Assembly: GCA_015490805.1 (NCBI GenBank)
Contig: WFXC01000022.1
Location: forward strand, 21,960-85,959
From: Candidatus Kapaibacterium sp.
Lineage (GTDB): Bacteria > Bacteroidota > Ignavibacteria > Kapaibacteriales > WFXC01
Direction: 5' to 3'
DNA length: 64,000 bases
How positions within the stretch are numbered: the first letter of the stretch is position 1; the number at the start of each line of letters is the position of its first letter. The position numbers and the translations under genes are program-made. The notes under the pieces are model-generated. The model saw only the letters and a program-made list of their open reading frames with translations. It ran no database searches and was not told the DNA's origin. Shown piece after piece: positions 27,482 to 35,964 of this stretch.

Positions 27482-27855
27482 GATGTGGATGCCGGTGTGG
27501 GAGATATAGTAAGGAGCGTACGGAGGTTTGTAAAAGCGTTTCCGGTCTGGATATACCTTTGATCGGATTCGTGTGAGCGTTTGGAGCGTGTGCTGCTTGC
27601 TTATCTGTCATTTCACGCGTGAAGAGCTTGTTGCTGTCCGTAAGAGCGCTGATCTTGGTATGAGAACTCCGGTCTTGCGAACCGAATCGTTTCTTGCGCT
27701 GCTGTCCATAAAAGAGCTGATCCTGACGGCTGCTGCCCTGCTTTTCCGGTCGAAAGTCGGGTAGGAGACAGAATGGAGGCAGTGGGTTAATCCCTGAGGT
27801 GTGAATGAGACTCTTATAGCCGAGGTTGAGGGTTGCAAGTGGAAAGGATGGTGCA
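27482..27855. other. 374-base gap with a pair of imperfect repeats
   Basis: No convincing gene. Two related segments beginning GCTGTCC lie at 27633-27654 and 27701-27722, their starts 68 bases apart, and both contain a GCTGATC core with AAGAG just before it. The GCTGATC core also occurs, on the other strand, in the repeats at 24688-24785, on the opposite side of the CARF/nuclease island. A promoter for the glycosidase gene presumably lies near the right end. AAAGG at 27843-27847 serves as its ribosome site. Confidence 0.5.
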
Positions 27856-29964
27856 ATGGGGCAATGGTTACAATGGCTGCTGTGGAGCCTGACAGTCGTG
27901 AGCCTTGCGGCTCAACCGCTGCTGGAAGCCCGGATCCATATTGATGGAAATACCGTACTGCGGCAAATTGACGGTCGACTGTGGGGTACGAATCTTACCA
28001 ATGAGTCCCGGACGGCCGATCGTACAGTTCATAACGATAACTTCGTTGCGGCTGCACAGCAGATCGGAATCCGGATCCTCCGCTTTCCCGGAGGAAACAA
28101 TGCCGATGGGTATGATTGGAAACGACACGAGATGATTCTGCCCGGAGGACGGAAATCGTGGACAGGAGCGATTACCCTTGCCGAGATTATCACTTTTTGT
28201 CGGAGAATCGGCGCAGAACTGTCGCTGACGGTGAATTTTGGGAGTGGCACTCCAGAGGATGCGGCGGATCTGGTGGAGTACTGCAATGGACCGGCTGACA
28301 GTGAATGGGGGCGCAAACGGGTAGAAGATGGATTCCCGGAACCATTGAATGTGCGGTTCTTTGAAATTGGGAATGAGATCAACCAGCCACACCAGTGGTA
28401 TTACTCGTGGACAGCAGAAGATCCGTACAAATACTTCTTCGGTGGTTCCGAGGAACGGCGGGGGAATTACGAAGCGTCGCCTAACTTAGATCCGATCGGG
28501 AAAAAAGGAGATGTTTTTAAAGCTCGCGGTGGTGATTATCAGGTGTATGCATTGCGATTCCCGCCGGTGAAGAATGTGGATGTCTTCTGGGCGCCAACAC
28601 AGGAAGCGGCTGAGCAGGGGCAGTTTGAAAAATGGCGGCAGGTGGACAGCTTGCAACCGTATGACGGCAATGCAAAGGTGTTTGTGCTGGACTCACTCAA
28701 TGGGAAATTATTTTTTGGCGATAATCGCCACGGATTTGCGCCGCCGCAGGGTTCGTGGTTTCTGGTGGAGTATACAACCTATAATCGTCCTGGATTTCTG
28801 GATTTTGCTCGAGCAATGCGCCAGGCACCTTCCAGCGTCCCGATTCAAATTGGAGCGGTTACTGTTCCTTTTGAAGGGCAAAAACCCATAGCCTCACTCG
28901 ATAGCTTGCGGATGATCTATCAGGAAATGGACTTTCTGGTCGCTCATCAGTATGGCGCGCCGTTCCCCGTGGATCGGTACGACTATCGGCGTCAGATTCC
29001 ATACCAGCGGACGCGAGGAACAAGCTATGGACGCATTCGTCGGAATCAGCAGATTCTCGATAGTCTAGGGATCGAGAAACGGCTGGGATTGGCGATTACC
29101 GAATGGAATATTTTTCTGGACGAAGCGCACTGGAAGATCAATCGAACCTTAGAAGCAGCCGTGCTGGCTGCGGAATTCTTTGTGCGGATTCTCAATTCCG
29201 GAGAAGATTTCCCCGTCTGGTTTGCCGAGCAATTTGCACTGGGTGGTGTCTGGCTGGCATTGTATAACAACTGGACCAGTTTCAGCATTGCGCCGATGGG
29301 ATACGTGTTTCAGGGATTTCAGCCGTGGAAAGGGAAGTGGCTACTCCAAACGCAGGTGGAATCGCCGGAAGCACAGGCATATGATCGACCGTTGCCCTAT
29401 ATCACGGCAGCCGCTGCGCGATCTACCAGCGGCGACACCGTCGTAGTTGCTATTGTGAACAGCTCAGAAGTTGATTCCATACGGTGTATGCTGGATTGGA
29501 ACGGACCGCCGTTTGCTCAGATGATCGTTCACCGGCTCGAAGGGGATTCGCTGTGGGCGAACAATGATGGGGGTGATCCGTATAATGTGGCGTTGCAGTC
29601 CAGCAGTGGCGCTTTCCGCAGTGCCATTACCGTCGCACCACATTCTGTGATATTCCTGGAGCTGGTACGCTCTGTGCCATCCAGCGTGGGAAAACAACGA
29701 GCATCGGATACTCCAGCCTTGAGCATCCTTCCACTGGATGGTGAGCGAACGTATCAGGTTCGCATTGCCTTAGAAAAACCTGCGAGCGTTGCTCTGGAAT
29801 TGTGGGATCCACTGGGACGACGCATTGAGCAGATCATCCGGAAAGAGCTTTCTGCTGGGGAGCACATCTTTCCGCTTTCTGTTTCACCTGTTGCATCCGG
29901 GTCCTATTGGGTGGTGCTTCGGTCTGAGGATGCAATGGTCGTGCAGCCGATCCTGCTTCGGTGA
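27856..29964 (+). CDS. Secreted GH51-like (alpha-L-arabinofuranosidase-type) glycosidase with type IX sorting tail
   Basis: A 702-residue protein. The signal peptide spans about 1-19. The clan-A (beta/alpha)8 domain has ILRFPGGNNADGYDW near 74-88, the acid/base Glu174 in FEIGNEIN and the nucleophile Glu416 in AITEWN, the pattern of GH51 and related arabinofuranosidases. A beta-sandwich follows (about 465-610). The last 85 residues look like a type IX secretion sorting domain (ALELWDPLGRRIEQII, SGSYWVVLRS, ending QPILLR). The start at 27856 is chosen for its AAAGG site and signal peptide. Residues 175-310 contain insertions relative to classical GH51, so the substrate is uncertain. Confidence 0.8.
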   Translation: MGQWLQWLLWSLTVVSLAAQPLLEARIHIDGNTVLRQIDGRLWGTNLTNESRTADRTVHNDNFVAAAQQIGIRILRFPGGNNADGYDWKRHEMILPGGRKSWTGAITLAEIITFCRRIGAELSLTVNFGSGTPEDAADLVEYCNGPADSEWGRKRVEDGFPEPLNVRFFEIGNEINQPHQWYYSWTAEDPYKYFFGGSEERRGNYEASPNLDPIGKKGDVFKARGGDYQVYALRFPPVKNVDVFWAPTQEAAEQGQFEKWRQVDSLQPYDGNAKVFVLDSLNGKLFFGDNRHGFAPPQGSWFLVEYTTYNRPGFLDFARAMRQAPSSVPIQIGAVTVPFEGQKPIASLDSLRMIYQEMDFLVAHQYGAPFPVDRYDYRRQIPYQRTRGTSYGRIRRNQQILDSLGIEKRLGLAITEWNIFLDEAHWKINRTLEAAVLAAEFFVRILNSGEDFPVWFAEQFALGGVWLALYNNWTSFSIAPMGYVFQGFQPWKGKWLLQTQVESPEAQAYDRPLPYITAAAARSTSGDTVVVAIVNSSEVDSIRCMLDWNGPPFAQMIVHRLEGDSLWANNDGGDPYNVALQSSSGAFRSAITVAPHSVIFLELVRSVPSSVGKQRASDTPALSILPLDGERTYQVRIALEKPASVALELWDPLGRRIEQIIRKELSAGEHIFPLSVSPVASGSYWVVLRSEDAMVVQPILLR

Positions 29965-30026
29965 GCAAAGCACTGAAGTGCAAGGATGCCCGTCGAGAGA
30001 AGCACGAGAAAAATGGGAGATCGGCA

Positions 30027-30452
30027 ATGTCCCGGCATTTGAAGTACTGGGTCATTTACTATGGAATCTGGCAATTCGTTCACCTTGTTTTAAATCTGAT
30101 CCATTTTCTGGGTGATCCCGCAACCTCGCCCATTCGGGCACTGGTTGGTGGAACAATGGGGGAAGAGCAGATTCGGATTTTCGAGCTCAGTGGCTACATC
30201 GATACGATTGTTGCCATCCCGGCAGCGATGGCGTTTGTCATAGGATATATGTTCCGGAAATCGTGGGCATTGCCCGTTGGACTGGTATCATTAACCATTG
30301 CGGTGTATAGCGCATACGTGAATATCTACCTGCACGGCATATTCGGCACTTTTGCTGTGAATGCGTTTTCTGCGTTCATTGGATATCTCAGTTTTCTTCC
30401 CAATATGATTTTGTGGGTGCTGGTGATTGTAGAAATAAGTCGGAGGCAGTGA
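30027..30452 (+). CDS. Four-helix integral membrane protein of unknown function
   Basis: About 141 residues with four predicted TM helices (roughly 7-25, 52-73, 77-99, 108-135) and a short Arg-rich end. I do not recognise a family. GGGAGA 6 bases upstream supports the ATG at 30027; an in-frame GTG at 29961 overlapping the glycosidase stop would add a charged, unlikely 22-residue leader. It is followed after 3 bases by the transglutaminase-like gene, so the two are probably co-transcribed. Confidence 0.65.
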   Translation: MSRHLKYWVIYYGIWQFVHLVLNLIHFLGDPATSPIRALVGGTMGEEQIRIFELSGYIDTIVAIPAAMAFVIGYMFRKSWALPVGLVSLTIAVYSAYVNIYLHGIFGTFAVNAFSAFIGYLSFLPNMILWVLVIVEISRRQ

Positions 30453-30455
30453 TCG

Positions 30456-31916
30456 GTGATGCAAGCGGTTGCAAAGCAGCGATCGACCATTACTACTCAG
30501 GATCCCATCGAATTGCGTTCGCGCGCGGTTAGTTTGACTGTGCTGGAACTGGATGTAAACAAAGAAATTTTGATTCCGGCATATTTCCTTGCCAATCTGT
30601 TGTCTCCAGCGCTCTGGCGGTGGCGGCAGCAGCGTCGAGCTTTCGATTTGAAGGGGAATTTGCTCAGCGAAAAGCGGCGGTGTCGGGAATTGGAACGGCA
30701 TTTCCGCCGTTATGCATTTACTCATTACCCAGAACATCCAGGGGGAGATCCGTGGGGACTGCTTTTTTTCCCGGAGGAAGAAAAGCGCTTAGGCAAGGAG
30801 TATATTCAGCAGGTGCGGCAGGAATATGATCAAACGTTACGGCGGCTGTTGGAAACGAATCCTGAGAGTCAGTTTGGACAAATTGTGCTGCAGGATTATT
30901 ACCAACGAGGGTACTTTCCACGGTTGCGAAATGAAATTATTGATGTGATGGATGCGTATAACCGAGTGACTCCTAAAGGATCTGGCAAATGTGCGGCATT
31001 GACGATGCTTTGGGCAGCGGCTCTGTGTGTTTGGGCTCGGTTTCCGTTGGAAAAGATTTACATCATTGGCAATAAAGCCCATATGTTTGGCTTTTTAGAT
31101 GAAGGTGATGGTCACTTGTTCAATAACACCAAGTGGTTCCACAAAGTTCGTATTCATAATGCTTCGGAGTTGTCGGAGTTTGTGCGTATGATTACAACAG
31201 ATGCTGAAACAATGTTTTTTTACAATCCTGTGTGGGGAATGTGTCGATGCTATCCAAAAGAGAGTGGTATTCCCCTTGACCATTTACGGTACTTGTTTCG
31301 TCGCTTAGAAGAATTTTTGGGTATTCCTTTAAAGCATCCAGATCCGGCGGCGATCCGTTCACTGCCGGGGACGTGTTGTTCGGCTATTCCCGATCCTTTG
31401 CGCTTTGATTCAGTAGAAGCGTATCAGCAGCACGTTTTTGCCTTAGCACAGCAGCGTCCGGATTCTGTCTATGACTATGCCCGTTATGCTTTTCGCTCGC
31501 TGAATGTACCGCTGCCGCAGGCATACGTGCGGGCAGCGTTGCGAGATTATCATACGGCACAGCGAGCAGCAACAGTTCAGTCTCTGGACGATGCGTTTCG
31601 TATACTGGAGTCCGTTCCGGATCGAGAGTCGATTTTCCATTCCCGAAATCGCGTTGCACTGCCCGATGAGGTGCTCTTTTTCCGAACCGGAAGTGACCGG
31701 GATCGCGCCCTGTTGCTCTTTACCGTGCTGCGCCAGTCACCGATTGGTGACCTGGATTCAGAAATTGTGCTGACACCGGATCGGAGTTACGTTCGATATC
31801 GAAAGCAGTGGATCGATGTAGAAACGTTGATGATCCAGACTCGCGAACCTTCCGATGCGATGGTCGTGTTCAATGAGCAGAATGCTTTCCTGCGATCCGA
31901 AGGACGCAGTCACTGA
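30456..31916 (+). CDS. Transglutaminase-like protein of unknown function
   Basis: A cytosolic-looking 486-residue protein with no signal peptide or TM segment. Residues 174-226 carry a plausible papain-like/transglutaminase triad: Cys179 in GSGKCAALTMLW, His209 in NKAHMFGF and Asn223 or Asn224 in HLFNNTKW. The N-terminal 90 residues are basic and helical; the C-terminal third has a second mixed domain with VALPDEVLFFRTGS. GGAGG at 30442-30446 serves either GTG 30456 or ATG 30459. The gene ends directly against the tsaD stop (TGA/TCA with no gap). The fold assignment is inference from motif order; the function is unknown. Confidence 0.7.
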   Translation: MMQAVAKQRSTITTQDPIELRSRAVSLTVLELDVNKEILIPAYFLANLLSPALWRWRQQRRAFDLKGNLLSEKRRCRELERHFRRYAFTHYPEHPGGDPWGLLFFPEEEKRLGKEYIQQVRQEYDQTLRRLLETNPESQFGQIVLQDYYQRGYFPRLRNEIIDVMDAYNRVTPKGSGKCAALTMLWAAALCVWARFPLEKIYIIGNKAHMFGFLDEGDGHLFNNTKWFHKVRIHNASELSEFVRMITTDAETMFFYNPVWGMCRCYPKESGIPLDHLRYLFRRLEEFLGIPLKHPDPAAIRSLPGTCCSAIPDPLRFDSVEAYQQHVFALAQQRPDSVYDYARYAFRSLNVPLPQAYVRAALRDYHTAQRAATVQSLDDAFRILESVPDRESIFHSRNRVALPDEVLFFRTGSDRDRALLLFTVLRQSPIGDLDSEIVLTPDRSYVRYRKQWIDVETLMIQTREPSDAMVVFNEQNAFLRSEGRSH

Positions 31917-32966
31917 TCAGGAAGCAGGCGAAGACGCCGTTTGATGTTGAGGAAGAACAAAGGTGGGGGAGGCAAGGAATTGAAGCGACAGATTTGGATG
32001 ATGAAGCAGCTTATAGCGTCCTACCAGTCCGATCATAGCAGCATTGTCCGTGCAGTATTCCATTGATGGGATGAATACCTGCAACCCTTCTTTCCGGGCA
32101 ATCTGTTCGAACCATTCCCGCAGGCGAGAGTTGGCAGATACACCGCCAGCAACGACAATTCTGGCGATGCCGAATTTTCTGGCTGCTTTCAAAGTCTTTG
32201 CCACTAACACGTCGACAATTGCTTCCTGTGCCGATGCACAGATGTCACAGATGATCGATTCGGGCAGTGGGTCTTGGTGGCGTTGAATGACACCGCGGAC
32301 AGCCGTTTTCAGCCCACTGAAACTGAATTCAAAGTTTTTGGCGTGGATTAAAGAGCGGGGAAATTGATAGGCGTGTGGATTTCCTTTGCGTGCGTGGCGG
32401 TCGATTTCCGGACCACCGGGATATCCCAGTCCTAACATCTTGGCAATTTTGTCGAAGGCTTCACCAGCCGCATCGTCGCGGGTTGTGCCCAACACTTCGT
32501 AGTGCTCGAAGGAGTGAACCAGTGCTAAAAGGGTATGTCCCCCGCTGACGATGAGCGCCAGATATGGGAATTCCAGAGCGTGGTGTTCTAAGAATGGAGA
32601 GTAAATGTGTCCTTCGATGTGGTTGACTGGCACGACGGGAATGTTCCAGCGAACCGCCAATCCCTTTGCGAAGTTCGTTCCAACCACCAGTGCCCCAATC
32701 AAACCGGGAGCGTTCGTGACCGCAATACCATCGATTTCAGCGGGGTAAACATCTGCTTGCTCCAGCGCTTCGCGGACGATAAAGGTGATCGTCTGCACGT
32801 GTGCACGGGAAGCCAGCTCTGGTACAACCCCGCCATACTGGGCGTGGACTACCTGGGAAGAGATCACATTTGCCAGGAGCCGCTCCCCTCGAAAAACCGC
32901 TGCTGCGGTTTCATCGCACGAAGTTTCAATTGCCAGCAGGATGCTATCTTCTGTAAATGCCTTCAT
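31917..32966 (-). CDS. tsaD: tRNA N6-threonylcarbamoyladenosine synthase subunit TsaD
   Basis: A 349-residue Kae1/Qri7-family protein: AIETSCDETAAAV at the start, GGVVPELASRAH, the metal-binding VNHIEGH (His-x3-His), LIVSGGHTLL, ATP-binding GGPEIDRHARKG, FSFSGLKTA, and VVAGGVSANSRLR with YCTDNAAMIG at the end. It transfers threonylcarbamoyl to A37 of ANN-decoding tRNAs with TsaB, TsaE and TsaC. The start at 32966 fits the family; the upstream open frame to 33086 does not. Confidence 0.97.
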   Translation of the reverse strand: MKAFTEDSILLAIETSCDETAAAVFRGERLLANVISSQVVHAQYGGVVPELASRAHVQTITFIVREALEQADVYPAEIDGIAVTNAPGLIGALVVGTNFAKGLAVRWNIPVVPVNHIEGHIYSPFLEHHALEFPYLALIVSGGHTLLALVHSFEHYEVLGTTRDDAAGEAFDKIAKMLGLGYPGGPEIDRHARKGNPHAYQFPRSLIHAKNFEFSFSGLKTAVRGVIQRHQDPLPESIICDICASAQEAIVDVLVAKTLKAARKFGIARIVVAGGVSANSRLREWFEQIARKEGLQVFIPSMEYCTDNAAMIGLVGRYKLLHHPNLSLQFLASPTFVLPQHQTASSPAS

Positions 32967-33315
32967 TGCCGTTGCTGATTGATTGGCATATTCACCACAG
33001 TAGAAAACAACGGGGAAGGAGCAACTCCATTGTGAGCATAACGTATCGCCCGGCTTTGAGGGGTATAGCGTATGCTTCCTGTCCATTGACAGACGCAGTG
33101 GTGCGCGTGCTGCCTGTGTATCCGGGATGTATAGCCGGATAGGATCTGGTATCCCGCAGCCTATGGAAGTTGCATTGATCGAGTGTATCCGGGATATGCC
33201 GTCGGATGGAAGATGCCTGAAGCTTTTGTCAGGTTATCGGTGATCCATCGTAAAACAATGTGATCGCAGGGTCTGCGTGAACTTGTGGGGATGAAAGCAA
33301 TGAAAGGAGACAGCA
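32967..33315. other. 349-base divergent intergenic region
   Basis: Separates tsaD (minus) from the fumarylacetoacetase-family gene (plus) and must hold both promoters. I see no gene, tRNA or terminator. A short GTGTATCCGGGAT word occurs at 33116 and again near 33183, which may be chance. AAGGAGAC at 33303-33310 is the ribosome site of the plus-strand gene. Confidence 0.6.
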
Positions 33316-33996
33316 ATGGAGTGGCACATTGACGGTAGTACGCTGCCAGTGGGGACGATCTATTGCATAGGTCGCAATTATGCCGCGCATATAGCGGAAA
33401 TGGGTGCTTCGGTGCCAACGGAACCACTGGTTTTTCTCAAACCGGCGTCTGCCGTTGTCCCTTCAGGCACGATGGTGTTTTGTCCACCATTTTCACAGCA
33501 ACTGGAGTACGAAGGAGAAATCGTTGCCGTTCTTGGTAAGCCATTGTTTTGCGCTACCTTTGCCGAGGCTGAATCGGCAATTGTGGGTTATGCGGCCGGT
33601 ATTGACCTAACCTTACGGGATGTGCAGGCTGAGGCGAAGCGTTCTGGACAACCGTGGGCTGTGGCGAAAGGATTTTATCGATCTGCACCGGTCTCGCCGG
33701 TTGTTGCAGCCTCTGCTGTCCAGTTGCCGCTGGAAATTCACCTGTTGGTCAACGGCGAGAGTCGGCAGAAAGGGAATACCGAACAGATGATCTGGCAAAT
33801 TCCCCAGCTTGTCGTATATTTGTCAAAAATTTTCCAGCTCCTCCCCGGTGATGCAGTGTTTACTGGCACACCAGCGGGAGTGGAAGCCGTGAAAGTGGGT
33901 GATCGGATAACGGCGAAACTACAGCAGGGGACAATGGTGTATACACAGGTAGAAGTGACAGTGGGGGAAAGTCCATGCTCGGTGCCGCTGTTTTGA
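33316..33996 (+). CDS. Fumarylacetoacetate hydrolase (FAH) family protein
   Basis: A 226-residue FAH-fold enzyme: YCIGRNYAAHIAEMG, PLVFLKPASAV, the metal-binding LEYEGEIVAVLGK (Glu of EGE), YAAGIDLTLRDVQAEAKRSGQPWAVAKGF, VNGESRQKGNTEQMIWQ and GDAVFTGTPAGVEAVKVGD. Its size and motifs resemble FAHD1-type acylpyruvases/oxaloacetate decarboxylases and 2-hydroxyhepta-2,4-diene-1,7-dioate isomerases. Mg2+ or Mn2+ dependent, cytosolic. The exact substrate is unknown. Its 3' end overlaps the next gene by 22 bases. Confidence 0.93.
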   Translation: MEWHIDGSTLPVGTIYCIGRNYAAHIAEMGASVPTEPLVFLKPASAVVPSGTMVFCPPFSQQLEYEGEIVAVLGKPLFCATFAEAESAIVGYAAGIDLTLRDVQAEAKRSGQPWAVAKGFYRSAPVSPVVAASAVQLPLEIHLLVNGESRQKGNTEQMIWQIPQLVVYLSKIFQLLPGDAVFTGTPAGVEAVKVGDRITAKLQQGTMVYTQVEVTVGESPCSVPLF

Positions 33997-35282
33997 TTGG
34001 GCTATTGCTATTAACGGGCTGCATCACCCGTACGGAAGTGGAGAATTACACCATTACGATGGTCGATACTACGGTGCGGATTCTTTCAAAAACGCCGCCG
34101 GATCGGAAAGATTGGGGCATTGTTGCTCCTTCCTCCCGACAGATTCACATTGAGCGAAAAGTGGTACAATGGGATAGCGTGGTAGAGCGGTACTATCCTG
34201 ATTTTATACGGCTGGGCGTGTTTGAAAGTGCTGGACTGGTTGGAACAGCACCGGAAGGGACAGAGCCGCTGTATCCCGGACTATTCGGACTCTTCAGTTT
34301 GACGGATCGAGATACCAGCGGGGTTTTTTCTGGAGGATTGTATCGATTTGGCATTGGGGAATGGCGTTTGCGGTGGTTTCGGGATGCGCCCAACTGGACT
34401 ATTGGTACGTATGCAATGGAAATGTTGATCCCGTACCGCTCATCATCGGGAAGAGAGATTTTGTATGGCGTTTTGCCGTTGTATCTCCGAAAGCGATTCT
34501 TTCTCCGAGAGACCATCCCATACGTAGCTCTTACGCCGACGGTCGGAATTAGTGCCATTCCTTCTGCTTATATCCATTTGGGGGGAACGTTCGATGTGGG
34601 ATCAATTGGGGGATTGAATTTGCGAGTGTATTTGGGATATTGGTACGGAGTGACGGCTGGAGGGGATATAGCCCTCACGTCTCAGCGGTCGGTGACATTC
34701 TCCACCTTTGCTGCTGGAATCGGTATCTCTTTTTTGGATTTTCTCAATCGGGTTGAAGAAACAGAGATTGAGTGGAAAGATCATCCGCACTCAGCATGGA
34801 ATGTAGGCGTCGCACACTTCGGATTATTCTATCGAGAGCCAGACACAGCAGGAAATCCACGGCTGCCGGGAGTGAGTTTTACCTTGTTCCCAAGTTATCT
34901 GGCATTGCCGATAGACAAAGAACATTTTCGTTTCTTGATCGGACTTAGTGCTTTTCGGGCTGTGATATTGGATGATACGACCTCTGCCTACTCCTTTGTA
35001 CCGCTCCGCTTTGGATATTGGTATACGCTTATTCCGGACGAGCTGTCCGTTTCTCCCTTTCTTGAATATGGTTTTTATCCATATGGATTGCTGGACCTTG
35101 GAGTGTCCCTGAATTTGTATGTCAATCCGTACGTAAGTCTTCGCCTGGTCGGTGGCTATATGCAGAGTTCTGCTGTTTCAGAGTGGGTCGAAGATCGGAG
35201 CATTCGTCGCTGGTATGGAGCTATTGTGGTGGGACTGGGAGATCGAATCTTTTTTGATCACCAACTGCGGTATGCGAAATGA
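33975..35282 (+). CDS. Predicted lipoprotein with outer-membrane-barrel-like body
   Basis: A 435-residue protein with a short hydrophobic leader and lipobox LLTGC (Cys16). The rest alternates hydrophobic and aromatic residues in short strands separated by Gly/Asp turns (for example FGYWYTLIPDELSVSPFLEYGFYPYG and GLNLRVYLGYWYGVTAGG), suggesting 14-16 beta strands. It ends HQLRYAK, without the usual C-terminal Phe. I do not recognise a family. It overlaps the FAH gene upstream (22 bases) and the next lipoprotein downstream (ATGA), so the three form a tightly coupled unit. Confidence 0.65.
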   Translation: MLGAAVLIGLLLLTGCITRTEVENYTITMVDTTVRILSKTPPDRKDWGIVAPSSRQIHIERKVVQWDSVVERYYPDFIRLGVFESAGLVGTAPEGTEPLYPGLFGLFSLTDRDTSGVFSGGLYRFGIGEWRLRWFRDAPNWTIGTYAMEMLIPYRSSSGREILYGVLPLYLRKRFFLRETIPYVALTPTVGISAIPSAYIHLGGTFDVGSIGGLNLRVYLGYWYGVTAGGDIALTSQRSVTFSTFAAGIGISFLDFLNRVEETEIEWKDHPHSAWNVGVAHFGLFYREPDTAGNPRLPGVSFTLFPSYLALPIDKEHFRFLIGLSAFRAVILDDTTSAYSFVPLRFGYWYTLIPDELSVSPFLEYGFYPYGLLDLGVSLNLYVNPYVSLRLVGGYMQSSAVSEWVEDRSIRRWYGAIVVGLGDRIFFDHQLRYAK

Positions 35283-35878
35283 GAAAAACGGTGGGGATTC
35301 TGGTTCTTGCTCTGAGTTTGTGGCAATGTGTCCCTGATCAGTTTGCGCTGTATGAGACGCGAGGAATTTTTGCCACTGATCTGGTAGCCAGAGGAATAAT
35401 TTTGAAACCGCCGTATGATGGTGTTAAAGTTTCCGAGAAACAGGGAGCACTGACGCTGCACGATGATGCATGGGTCGCATTGCGGCGGTATGGAGTTACT
35501 CAGTATGTTGCCAATTTTTTCTTGCGAATTCCGAAGGGAGAGGAGGCAACGATTTATGTGCAGCCACAGCTTGTGAACAAGCAGATCATCGATTCGGGAT
35601 TTGTTCTTCACCTTTCACCCGATGGATGGCAAGTGCGTCGTGGGCAGTCTACCCTGGCTGCTTTTTCAACTCCCTTAGAGCTTCGGCAGTGGCTATGGAT
35701 TCAACTGTATCGTTTTGGTGAGCAGTTCCACTGTATTGTGCAGTGTGATACCGCGCGTATCCAGACCGGAGTACCAGCAACCGATTGGATTGTGTTCCAC
35801 GCACCGAGAGAGGGGCAGGTTGAAATTCGCCAGTATCGATGGCATTCCGAAGAACCGGAGCGGCTTTCGGAAGAGTGA
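35279..35878 (+). CDS. Predicted lipoprotein of unknown function
   Basis: A 199-residue protein with a signal and lipobox-like LSLWQC (Cys17). The body is a probable beta-sandwich: strands around GALTLHDDAWVALRR, NFFLRIPKGEEATIYV, GFVLHLSPDGWQVRRG and LYRFGEQFHCIVQCD. The WIQLYRFGEQFHCIV stretch recalls the concanavalin-like/DUF1080 fold in which a strand reads out ligand contact, but this is weak. Start codon overlaps the stop of the barrel-like lipoprotein, so a joint envelope role is likely. Confidence 0.65.
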   Translation: MRKTVGILVLALSLWQCVPDQFALYETRGIFATDLVARGIILKPPYDGVKVSEKQGALTLHDDAWVALRRYGVTQYVANFFLRIPKGEEATIYVQPQLVNKQIIDSGFVLHLSPDGWQVRRGQSTLAAFSTPLELRQWLWIQLYRFGEQFHCIVQCDTARIQTGVPATDWIVFHAPREGQVEIRQYRWHSEEPERLSEE

Positions 35879-35964
35879 AAGTGGTTTTTGTCGCCTCTGT
35901 ATTGAAGTAGCGGTAGATGGGGTGGATACAGCGCTGTGTCCTTCTGCGGCGGTGGAGCAGGTTG

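Noticed and set aside
27573..27856. Short frames on both strands in the gap before the glycosidase
   Set aside because: No ribosome site, no domain-like composition, and they cover the imperfect repeats.
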